From Mongoliimonas terrestris (GTDB taxonomy: Bacteria > Pseudomonadota > Alphaproteobacteria > Rhizobiales > Pleomorphomonadaceae), in contig NZ_MSIG01000025.1 in NCBI RefSeq assembly GCF_001927285.1, forward strand, positions 1 through 40,234: DNA of 40,234 nt, in the 5' to 3' direction. The position numbers and the translations under genes were made by a program. Shown piece after piece: positions 33,271-40,209 of the stretch (position 1 is the first letter of the stretch; each line of letters starts with the position of its first letter). Under the pieces are notes generated by a model, which saw only the letters and a program-made list of their open reading frames with translations, was not told the origin of the DNA and ran no database searches.

Positions 33271-34131
33271 ATGACCCCGGATGTCGCCGAGGGGTCCGCG
33301 CTCCTGAAGGAGAGGGTGACCTTCGCCCTCTTCGACAGGGCCGCACGGACCGTCAAGTTCCTCCTGCCCATCGCGGCCCTCCTTCTCGTCTGGGAAGGCG
33401 CCGTCCGTGCCGGACTGGCGGAATCCAACATCCTGCCCGCACCCTCGATGGTGATCGCGCGGGCCATCGAACTCCTGGACGTCACCAACCCGGCGGGCGG
33501 CATGCTGCTGACGCACATCGCCACCAGTCTCTACCGGGCGCTGTCGGCCTTCGCGTTCGCGGTTCTGGTGGCGATTCCGCTCGGGTTCCTGCTCGGCCTG
33601 TCCGGAACGGTGTACCGCTGGGTCAGTCCGGTGATCAGCCTGCTCCTGCCGCTGCCGGCGGTCGCCTGGACGCCCATCCTGCTCGTCGCCTTCGGGCAGG
33701 GCGACGTCACCATCATCACCGTCTGCTTCCTCGGCGCGGTGTTTCCGGTGCTCTACAGCACCATCCAGGGCGTGCGCAGCGTCAGCCGCCAGTCGGTCTG
33801 GGTCGTGCGCAGCATGGGGGCGAACTTCGGCGACATCTTCGTCCGGGTCATGCTCCCGGCCACCTTGCCGGCGCTGATGTCCGGCCTGAAGCTCGGAATG
33901 GCCCACGCGTGGCGTACCCTGGTGGCGGCGGAGATGCTGGCGGCGCTGAGCAGCGGGCTCGGCTACATGATCTTCGCGGCGCGCTCCTACATGGACGTGC
34001 CCACCATGTTCGTCGGCATCGTCTGCCTGGCGGTGATCGGGATGCTGATCGAGCACTTCCTGTTCGTACCGCTCGAGAACGCCACCACGCGCAAGTGGGA
34101 AGGCGCCATCCACGTGGGAGGTCGCCGATGA
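33271..34131 (+). CDS. ABC transporter permease, SsuC/TauC type (first of two)
   Basis: A 286-residue inner-membrane permease of the nitrate/sulfonate/taurine ABC class with six or so helices. The opening LLPIAALLLVWEGAVRAG and ILPAPSMVIARAIELL is typical of SsuC. The ATPase-docking EAA-type loop is around SMGANFGDIFVRVMLPATLPALMSGLKLGMAHAWRTLVAAEM, read in adjacent pieces. A Pro/Leu-rich block LLLPLPAVAWTPILLVAFG marks the central helix. The stop overlaps the second permease start (ATGA). Two different permease genes suggest a heterodimeric channel, whereas SsuC and TauC usually form homodimers. Confidence 0.9.
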   Translation: MTPDVAEGSALLKERVTFALFDRAARTVKFLLPIAALLLVWEGAVRAGLAESNILPAPSMVIARAIELLDVTNPAGGMLLTHIATSLYRALSAFAFAVLVAIPLGFLLGLSGTVYRWVSPVISLLLPLPAVAWTPILLVAFGQGDVTIITVCFLGAVFPVLYSTIQGVRSVSRQSVWVVRSMGANFGDIFVRVMLPATLPALMSGLKLGMAHAWRTLVAAEMLAALSSGLGYMIFAARSYMDVPTMFVGIVCLAVIGMLIEHFLFVPLENATTRKWEGAIHVGGRR

Positions 34132-34952
34132 GCGCCGACGCCACCATCCTCGCACCCGTCCGGTCGCGTCCGGACATCCGCCGGCTCTCGCTCTCCATCG
34201 CCCGGCCGCTGATCTCGATCGGCACCGTCTTCCTCGTCTGGGAGGTCGCCGCGCGCGCCGGCTGGATCAACGCCTTCCTGTTCCCGCCCCCGTCCGCCAT
34301 CGCGGCGACCTTGTGGCAGGAACTCCTGTCGGGCGAACTCCTCCAGCACATCGGCCGGAGCCTCTACCGCCTTCTGACCGGCATGGCGCTCGCGGTCGTG
34401 TTCGGCACCCTGATCGGGATCGCGATCGGCATGACGGCGTGGGGGCGCGCGATCTTCAAGCCCCTGATCAGCGCCTTCATGCCGGTTCCGACCCTCGCGT
34501 GGACGCCGGTGCTCCTGCTCCTCGTCGGCATCAACGACAGGACCACGATCATCGTGGTGTTCATCGCCGCCGCGTTCGAGGTGATCTACACCGTCGTCTC
34601 CGGCATCGAGGGCATGAGCGTGCGGCTCTTCTGGGTGGCGCGTTCCATGGGGGCGAGCCGGCAGCAGATCTTCTGGAAGATCATCCTGCCGGGAATCATG
34701 CCCTACCTCATCACCGGCATCCGCCTCGGCAGCGGCTATGCCTGGCGCGCCCTAATCGCCGCCGAAATGCTGGCGGCGAGTTCCTACGGCCTCGGGTTCA
34801 TGATCTTCGACGCGTCGGAGTACATGACCATGGAGGTCATCTACGGGGGAATCCTGCTGATCGCGATCTTCGGCTACGTGATCGAAAACGTCATCGTCGG
34901 TCGTCTCGAGGCGGCGACAGTGGAAAAATGGGGAGTTCAAGTTGCTCGCTAA
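34128..34952 (+). CDS. ABC transporter permease, SsuC/TauC type (second of two)
   Basis: A 274-residue permease, paralogous to the preceding gene. Matching blocks are SIGTVFLVWEVAARAGW, FPPPSAIAATLW, FMPVPTLAWTPVLLLLVG, and the ATPase-contact region ARSMGASRQQIFWKIILPG followed by GYAWRALIAAEMLAASSYG. The start ATG at 34128 lies in the end of the first permease gene, which indicates coupled translation and equal production. Its 3' end overlaps the TTG start of the ATPase gene by 11 bases and carries that gene's ribosome binding site (GGGGAG, 34930-34935). Confidence 0.9.
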   Translation: MSADATILAPVRSRPDIRRLSLSIARPLISIGTVFLVWEVAARAGWINAFLFPPPSAIAATLWQELLSGELLQHIGRSLYRLLTGMALAVVFGTLIGIAIGMTAWGRAIFKPLISAFMPVPTLAWTPVLLLLVGINDRTTIIVVFIAAAFEVIYTVVSGIEGMSVRLFWVARSMGASRQQIFWKIILPGIMPYLITGIRLGSGYAWRALIAAEMLAASSYGLGFMIFDASEYMTMEVIYGGILLIAIFGYVIENVIVGRLEAATVEKWGVQVAR

Positions 34953-35763
34953 TCTCGCCACCACCCCCTTCCCCCGCATGGCCAACGCCAAGCCGAAGAT
35001 CGTCGCCGACAAGGTCCGGATGTCGTTCGGCCGGGTGAATGCCATCGAGGACGTGACCTGCACCATCGGAGAGCAGGAATTCGTCTCCATCATCGGTCCG
35101 AGCGGGTGCGGGAAGTCCACCTTCCTCTACCTGATCGCCGGCTTCGAGAAGAGCTCCGGGGGGACCATCTCGGTCAACGGCACCACCGTCACCCGACCCG
35201 GACCCGACCGCGGCGTGGTGTTCCAGGAGTTCGTGCTGTTCCCCTGGCGGACCGTGCTGCGCAACATCACCCTCGGCCTGGAGATCCAGAAGGTGCCCCG
35301 GCGCGAGGCGGAGGAACGGGCCCGCAAGTGGATCCGCCTCACCGGCCTCAGCGGCTTCGAGGATGCCTATCCGGCGACCCTGTCCGGCGGCATGAAGCAG
35401 CGCGTCGCGATCGCACGGGCCCTGACCTACGAGCCCGAGGTGCTTCTCCTCGACGAGCCGTTCGGGGCGCTCGACGTGCAGACCAAGAACTACATGATCC
35501 GCGACCTCCAGAACCTCTGGATCGAGGCCAACAAGACCATCGTGATGGTCACCCACAGCGTGGAGGAGGCGGTCCTGATGGCGGATCGGGTGCTGGTGTT
35601 CGGCGCCCGCCCCTCCTCCATCGTGGCGGACGTGCGGATCGACCTGCCGCACCCGCGCACCGTGGACGATCGCCGCCTCCGGGAGTACCAGGCCGAGGTC
35701 ACGGCGGTGCTGTCGGCCGAGGTCGACCGGTCCATGAGCCTGGAGCGCGCGCACCCGGCCTGA
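34942..35763 (+). CDS. ABC transporter ATP-binding protein, SsuB/TauB type, TTG start
   Basis: A 273-residue ATPase that powers the importer. Walker A GPSGCGKST (52-60), Q-loop Gln95 in VVFQEF, signature LSGGMKQR (147-154), Walker B VLLLDEPFGALD (167-178) and switch His205 in MVTHS are all intact. The C-terminus has the ARPSSIVADVRIDLPHPR segment typical of SsuB/TauB. I chose the TTG at 34942, which has GGGGAG 6 bases upstream and overlaps the permease stop. The alternative ATG at 34978 (MANAKPK) has only pyrimidine-rich sequence before it. A hairpin follows 18 bases after the stop codon. Confidence 0.92.
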   Translation: MLANLATTPFPRMANAKPKIVADKVRMSFGRVNAIEDVTCTIGEQEFVSIIGPSGCGKSTFLYLIAGFEKSSGGTISVNGTTVTRPGPDRGVVFQEFVLFPWRTVLRNITLGLEIQKVPRREAEERARKWIRLTGLSGFEDAYPATLSGGMKQRVAIARALTYEPEVLLLDEPFGALDVQTKNYMIRDLQNLWIEANKTIVMVTHSVEEAVLMADRVLVFGARPSSIVADVRIDLPHPRTVDDRRLREYQAEVTAVLSAEVDRSMSLERAHPA

Positions 35764-35781
35764 CGCTTCGCCGATCGCACA

Positions 35782-35806
35782 CCGGGTCCCGCCGCGCGGG
35801 GCCCGG
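35782..35806 (+). terminator. Hairpin between the ABC ATPase and YeiH-type genes
   Basis: Arms 35782-35792 and 35796-35806 pair over 11 positions including one G-U pair, with a 3-base loop. No T-run follows. It may reduce read-through into the downstream exporter and MmgE/PrpD genes rather than stop it. Confidence 0.45.
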
Positions 35807-35871
35807 CGACGACCGTCCTGTTGAACACCTGCCAGAAGGGTCTCTTTGCCGGGGACCCGACGGGGAAGCCC

Positions 35872-36945
35872 ATGTCCGCCGCCACCCGCCGCCCGCAGAC
35901 CGTCGCCGACCCGACAGCCGGTGACACGGACCCTCGGCCGACGAGCCGGCTCGCGCGCCTCGGCCACGAGGCCGCGGCGGTGGCGCCGGGGATCGCGCTC
36001 GCCCTCACTATCTCGGCCGCCGCCTTCTTCGTCTCGAACACCTACGGCGGCCCCGTGATGCTGCTGGCGCTCCTTCTCGGGATGACGCTGCACTTCCTGT
36101 CCGAGGCGGGCCGCGCGGTGCCCGGCATCCGCTTCACCGCCAAGCGCGTGCTCCGCGTCGGTGTCGCTCTCCTCGGCCTCAGGATCGCCATTTCCGATGT
36201 GGTTTCGCTGGGCGCCGCCACGGTCGAACTCCTGGTGGCCGGCGTGGTGATCACGATGGCGGCCGGCGTCCTGGCGGCCCGTTTCGTCGGCCTCAACAAC
36301 CGCTTCGGCACGCTGATCGGCGGCGCGACCGCGATCTGCGGCGCCTCGGCGGCGCTGGCGATCGCCGCTGTGCTGCCGAACCGGCCGGATGCGGAGCGGG
36401 AGACGATCTTCACCGTGGTGAGCGTCACAACCCTCTCCACCGTGGCGATGGTGATCTATCCGGCCCTCTTTCTTGCCGCCGGCTTCGACGACACCACCAT
36501 CGGCATCCTGATCGGAGCGACCATCCATGATGTCGCCCAGGTGGTCGGGGCCGGCTACGCGGTCTCCGAGAGCGCGGGCGACACCGCCACCGTCGTCAAG
36601 CTCTTCCGTGTCGCCATGCTGCTGCCGGCCGTGTTCGTGGTGTCGCTGATCTTCCGGGCCGCCCGTGCCGGCGACACGGGCGGCGGGTCCCTGCCGGTGC
36701 CGCTGTTCGCGATCGCCTTCGCCGGGCTCGTTCTCGTCAACTCGGCGGGGCTGATCCCGGCCGACGTGAAGGCGGTGCTTGACGGCGTGTCGCGCTGGTG
36801 CCTCGTCGCCGCGGTCGCGGCGATCGGCGTCTCCACCTCCCTGAAGGAGATCGCCAAGGTCGGCTATCGGCCGGTGTTCGTGGCCGTCGCCGCCACCCTC
36901 GTTCTCCTCGTCTTCTCGCTGGCCTCCGTCCTCCTCCTTCGTTGA
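35872..36945 (+). CDS. YeiH/TauZ-type (UPF0324) membrane exporter
   Basis: A 357-residue membrane protein with about ten helices of the UPF0324/YeiH family. Family members named TauZ, SuyZ or PSE are placed with sulfonate catabolic genes and are thought to export sulfate or sulfite released from the substrate. Clear blocks are GGPVMLLALLLGMTLHF, RVGVALLGLRIAISDV, GGATAICGASAALAIAAVLPN, and the characteristic GATIHDVAQVVGAGYAVS. The start ATG at 35872 has GGGG 6 bases upstream; a TTG at 35821 is less likely. It lies between the sulfonate-type importer and MmgE/PrpD copy 3. Family function is inferred from context in other genomes, but it supports a sulfur-containing substrate here. Confidence 0.88.
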   Translation: MSAATRRPQTVADPTAGDTDPRPTSRLARLGHEAAAVAPGIALALTISAAAFFVSNTYGGPVMLLALLLGMTLHFLSEAGRAVPGIRFTAKRVLRVGVALLGLRIAISDVVSLGAATVELLVAGVVITMAAGVLAARFVGLNNRFGTLIGGATAICGASAALAIAAVLPNRPDAERETIFTVVSVTTLSTVAMVIYPALFLAAGFDDTTIGILIGATIHDVAQVVGAGYAVSESAGDTATVVKLFRVAMLLPAVFVVSLIFRAARAGDTGGGSLPVPLFAIAFAGLVLVNSAGLIPADVKAVLDGVSRWCLVAAVAAIGVSTSLKEIAKVGYRPVFVAVAATLVLLVFSLASVLLLR

Positions 36946-36984
36946 GCCGCCCCGCGCGTGCCCCTGCAACGGACCTGATGCTCC

Positions 36985-38337
36985 ATGGTTTGCACCGCTT
37001 CCCTGGCCCTTGGCAGAGCAATCGCGTCGAACGCCGATGCGACGCTTCCCCCAGACGTTCTTCTGAAGTCCAAGCTTCATCTGCTCGACACCCTCGCGGC
37101 CATCCTGTCGGGCTCCCGGCTGAAACCGGGCCTCTTTGCCGCGCGCTTCGTGGAAAGCCAGGGCGGCCGGCCCGAGGCGACCGTGCTCGGGGCGGGATAC
37201 GCCACCTCTGCCGTCAATGCCGCCCTTGCGAACGGCATGACGGCCCATGCGGACGAGACCGACGACTCCCATCTTGCCTCGCGCTCCCATCTCGGCTGCG
37301 CCGTGGTGCCGGCAGCCCTTGCCATGGCGGAGCGCGCCGACGCCAGCGGGCGCGCGCTCGTCAACGCCGTCGCCCTCGGCTACGACGTGGGCGCGCGCAG
37401 CACGATCGCCCTCGGGTACGGCCCCGCGAAGACGCAGAAGCACAGCACCCACGGTCTCGCCGCCACCTTCGGCGCAGCCGCCGCCGCCGGCGCGCTGATC
37501 CGGCCGGACGACGCCGCGGCCGTCACGGTGCTCGCCTATGCGGCGCAGCAGGCGTCCGGCATTCCGTCCTGGAACCGCGATCCGGACCATATCGAGAAGG
37601 CGTTCGACTTCGGCGGCATGGGCGCCCGCAACGGCGTGTTCGCCGCCCTCATCGTCGAGGCGGGCGCGACAGGCGTCAGCGACCCGCTCACGGGCCCGCA
37701 TTCCTACCTCGACGCGTTCGCGGAGCGACCGGACCCGGCGGCCCTCACGGACGGGCTCGGCACCCGGTCCGAGATCATGCAGGCCTCGATCAAGAAATGG
37801 TGCGTCGGCTCGCCCATCCAGGCCGCCCTCGATTCGCTGACGTTCCTGATGGCCGAACACCGGGTCGGCGCCGACGATGTGGAACGGCTCGTCGTCCACA
37901 TGCCGGACGACCGCCTTCACGTGGTCAGCGACCGGGACATCCCGGACATCTGCCTGCAGCACCTGCTGGCCCTGACCCTGGTGGACGGCACGCTGACATT
38001 CGCAACGTCGCACAATGAGCACCGCATGCACGACCCGGCCGTTCTTGCCATGCGGGCGCGGATCGAGGCGGTTCCCTCCTCCGAGCTGACGAGGGCCAAG
38101 CCCGCGCGGCAGGCGATCGTGGACCTCCACCTCCGCAACGGCCACGTGGTGCGGCACCGCACGTTCGCGGTTCTCGGCACACCGGACAATCCGATGTCGC
38201 GGAGCGAAGTGGAGGCCAAGGCCGACGACCTGATCGCGCCCGTGCTCGGCGCGGCCCGCAGTCGCGACCTTGTCGACGCCGTGATGGCCATGGAGACCAT
38301 CCCGTCGGTTCGCACACTGCGGCCGCTGTTCAGTTGA
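36985..38337 (+). CDS. MmgE/PrpD family protein (copy 3), altered active site
   Basis: A 450-residue MmgE/PrpD protein with marked changes at positions conserved in copies 1 and 2. The acid motif is ETDDSH (91-96), and H156 lies in STHGLAA. The lysine-histidine block KSFHAGKAA of copy 2 is replaced by KAFDFGGMG (205-213). The later K-x8-H pair is K270 with Gln279, so the second His is lost. It should therefore differ in chemistry or substrate from the other copies. The fold-wide features GYATSAVNAALANGM and the C-terminal DNPMSRSEVEAKADDL are kept. It is the last gene before operator 4, 39 bases after the YeiH-type gene. Confidence 0.85.
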   Translation: MVCTASLALGRAIASNADATLPPDVLLKSKLHLLDTLAAILSGSRLKPGLFAARFVESQGGRPEATVLGAGYATSAVNAALANGMTAHADETDDSHLASRSHLGCAVVPAALAMAERADASGRALVNAVALGYDVGARSTIALGYGPAKTQKHSTHGLAATFGAAAAAGALIRPDDAAAVTVLAYAAQQASGIPSWNRDPDHIEKAFDFGGMGARNGVFAALIVEAGATGVSDPLTGPHSYLDAFAERPDPAALTDGLGTRSEIMQASIKKWCVGSPIQAALDSLTFLMAEHRVGADDVERLVVHMPDDRLHVVSDRDIPDICLQHLLALTLVDGTLTFATSHNEHRMHDPAVLAMRARIEAVPSSELTRAKPARQAIVDLHLRNGHVVRHRTFAVLGTPDNPMSRSEVEAKADDLIAPVLGAARSRDLVDAVMAMETIPSVRTLRPLFS

Positions 38338-38350
38338 TGCGGCCTCGGCG

Positions 38351-38366
38351 CGGGTCGCGCGACCCG
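38351..38366. promoter_or_regulatory. Perfect 16-base palindrome next to a -35 box
   Basis: CGGGTCGCGCGACCCG reads the same on both strands and directly abuts TTGACA at 38367. It starts 14 bases after the stop codon of MmgE/PrpD copy 3, so it may be a terminator stem of that operon or a second protein-binding site. Confidence 0.4.
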
Positions 38367-38372
38367 TTGACA
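38367..38372 (+). promoter_or_regulatory. -35 box (TTGACA) of the ComA-like/TrmB operon
   Basis: A perfect -35 hexamer. After a 17-base spacer the bases are CATATA (38390-38395), a moderate -10 that lies within operator 4. Confidence 0.55.
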
Positions 38373-38378
38373 ACAGCT

Positions 38379-38406
38379 TTTGTTAGTAGCATATACAACC
38401 ACTAAC
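38379..38406 (+). promoter_or_regulatory. TrmB-type operator candidate, site 4 (regulator promoter)
   Basis: Half-site TTTGTTAGTAGC (38379-38390), spacer ATAT, half-site ACAACCACTAAC (38395-38406). The reverse of the right half, GTTAGTGGTTGT, aligns with GTTAGTAGTAGC of site 1. It overlaps the expected -10 of the unit that encodes the TrmB protein, which suggests autoregulation. Confidence 0.7.
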
Positions 38407-38446
38407 AGCGCGCGACGCTCCTGTTCGCGATCAACCCGGAACCGCC

Positions 38447-39247
38447 ATGCATCCGACTGCCGAAGGAGCTCTGGCTCCCCCGCCCCGCAGCGCCAAGCCC
38501 CGCGCGCGCGGGCTCACCTCCGTGATCGATTTCGGCCCCGACGGCTTCGGCTGGACCGGACCGCGCGGAGTGGCGGACCTCCTGGCGTGCGCGGCCGATA
38601 CCATCGATTTTGCCAAGATCTACGCGCTCAACGCCCTCTTGATGCCGATGCCGGTCGTCACCGAGATCGTCGGCCTCTATCGGGATGCCGGGGTTGCTCC
38701 CTACACCGGCGGCATTCTGTTCGAGCATGCCTATCGACAGGGCGAGATGGACGGCCTTGCCGACCATCTGGGACGGGTCGGCATCGGCATGCTGGAGATT
38801 TCGGAGAACTACATCACCCTGTCGGACGACGAGCGAAACCGGCACATCGACCGTTTCCAGCGGGCCGGCTTCAAGGTGATCTACGAGTTCGGCCGCAAGA
38901 ATCCGGAGGCCCCGTTCGACATCGACGCCCTGGAAGCGCTGGTGTCGGATCTGCTCTCCCGCGGCGTCGCCCACGTGATCGTGGAGCAGTCCGAGATCGA
39001 CATGCTGGTCGGGTCCGCGCCCGACCGGCTGGCCGATCTCGCCGCACGGCCGTTCTTCCAGGACGTGCTGATTGAGGCCGATCCCTACCGCTTTCCCAAG
39101 CAGCACGTGGAGATGATCCGCACCTTCGGGCGCGAGGTCAATCTGGCCAACGTGGCGGCGGCTCAGGCGCTTCGCCTGGAAGGCCTGCGGCGTGGTATTG
39201 GTCGGGCCGTCGACTATTCCCTCTTCGCGGAGACTGCGCCCCGATGA
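38447..39247 (+). CDS. Phosphosulfolactate synthase (ComA)-family protein with changed active site
   Basis: A 266-residue (beta/alpha)8-barrel protein of the ComA family. ComA adds sulfite to phosphoenolpyruvate in coenzyme M synthesis. Alignable blocks are GLTSVIDFG (22-30), DFAKIYALNA (54-63), APYTGGILFEHAY (84-96), LEISENYITLSDDERN (116-131), YEFGRKNP (146-153), and VNLANVAA with LEGLRRG near the C-terminus. From memory, archaeal ComA has DKG, KFGWGTS, EISDG and EVGKK at the equivalent places, so several substrate-binding residues differ (DFG, KIYALNA, EISEN, EFGRK). It may be a related C-S or C-C lyase with another substrate. First gene of a two-gene unit with the TrmB regulator; their reading frames overlap by ATGA. 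Confidence 0.8.
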   Translation: MHPTAEGALAPPPRSAKPRARGLTSVIDFGPDGFGWTGPRGVADLLACAADTIDFAKIYALNALLMPMPVVTEIVGLYRDAGVAPYTGGILFEHAYRQGEMDGLADHLGRVGIGMLEISENYITLSDDERNRHIDRFQRAGFKVIYEFGRKNPEAPFDIDALEALVSDLLSRGVAHVIVEQSEIDMLVGSAPDRLADLAARPFFQDVLIEADPYRFPKQHVEMIRTFGREVNLANVAAAQALRLEGLRRGIGRAVDYSLFAETAPR

Positions 39248-40167
39248 TTGCCGACGACCAGGACCAGGCTCTTCTGCTGCTCGTTCGTGACCTCCAGGAT
39301 CTCGGGTTCAACGATTACGAGGCGCGGGCCTACATTGCGCTCTTGAAGCTGCAGCCGGCCACGGCCTACGAAGTCAGCAAAGAGGCCAATATTCCCAAGG
39401 CCAACAGCTATACGGTCCTGGAAAGCCTCAGCCGCAAGGAAGCCGTGCAGCCGGTGTCCGAACAGCCGGTCAAATACATGGCCGTGGCGCCCGAAACCTT
39501 GTTCGGCACCATCGCCGAACGCACCCAGCGCCGCTGCGACCGGGTGAAGGACGGGCTCGCCCGCATCGCGGAGGTGCCGAGCCATGAGTATGTCTGGTCC
39601 GTCACCGGCGCCGACGCGGTGACCGAGCGGATCATTCACATGATCCGAAGTGCGCGGGACCACCTCTGGATCAAGGCCTCCGACGCCAGCCTGGAGCCCT
39701 ATCGCGCGCTCCTGGCGGAGGCCTCCGGTCGCGGCATCGAAATCCTGATCATCCTGTTCGGCACCGACGCGCCGCGGTTCGATTTCGGCGGGCGTTCCAA
39801 GGTCTGGCTGCATGAGGGGAACGGCGTGCCGGTCGGCAACTCGCCTTTCCTCATCACCATGACCCGGGACTTCGAGGAGGCGCTGCTCGCCGAAACGCGC
39901 GACCGCGCCTACGGCTCCTACACCCGCAGCCGTCCGCTCGTCACCATGGCGGACACCCTGATCCGGCACGAGATCTACTTTGCGGAGATCTTCGCCGAGA
40001 TGGGCGACGACATCCAGAAGCGGTTCGGTCCGGCCCTGGTGGAGTTGCGCCGCAAGTACCTGCCCAAAGAGCAGGTCGCGATCCTGGAACGGCGCCTGGA
40101 GGCGGACCCGCCCGCCGACCAGCCGGTCCGCCGCCGCCGCGCGTCGAAGGCGACCGCCGCCGAATGA
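39244..40167 (+). CDS. TrmB-family transcriptional regulator
   Basis: A 307-residue regulator. The N-terminal winged helix-turn-helix (about 10-80) reads LQDLGFNDYEARAYIALLKLQPATAYEVSKEANIPKANSYTVLESL in adjacent pieces, which is the TrmB pattern. A coiled segment follows (FGTIAERTQRRCDRVKDGLARI). The C-terminal domain (about 115-270) is of the PLD-like, ligand-binding type, with VTERIIHMIRSARDHLWIKAS and RGIEILIILFG. The last 25 residues are basic (RRRRASKATAAE). TrmB proteins bind palindromes in promoters and are released or re-targeted by a small ligand. Four copies of one palindrome lie at the promoters of this island, so this protein is the best candidate to bind them. It overlaps the ComA-like gene by 4 bases. 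Confidence 0.87.
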   Translation: MIADDQDQALLLLVRDLQDLGFNDYEARAYIALLKLQPATAYEVSKEANIPKANSYTVLESLSRKEAVQPVSEQPVKYMAVAPETLFGTIAERTQRRCDRVKDGLARIAEVPSHEYVWSVTGADAVTERIIHMIRSARDHLWIKASDASLEPYRALLAEASGRGIEILIILFGTDAPRFDFGGRSKVWLHEGNGVPVGNSPFLITMTRDFEEALLAETRDRAYGSYTRSRPLVTMADTLIRHEIYFAEIFAEMGDDIQKRFGPALVELRRKYLPKEQVAILERRLEADPPADQPVRRRRASKATAAE

Positions 40168-40209
40168 GCCGATGCACCATTTCCGATTGAGAAAACCCGG
40201 ACCGACGCC

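Noticed and set aside
34891..38373. A 1160-codon open frame on the minus strand
   Set aside because: It is antisense to the ABC ATPase, YeiH-type and MmgE/PrpD genes, has low-complexity His/Gly/Arg composition, and matches no family.
24746..38406. The four GTTARTAGTAGC elements as a transposon end or CRISPR-like repeat
   Set aside because: They are 28-base dyads with different spacer bases, not arrayed, with no target duplications or transposase. All four lie at promoters, which fits operators.
38447..39247. Plain annotation as coenzyme M biosynthesis phosphosulfolactate synthase
   Set aside because: Several active-site motifs differ from ComA, other CoM biosynthesis genes are absent, and the neighbours are catabolic and transport genes.
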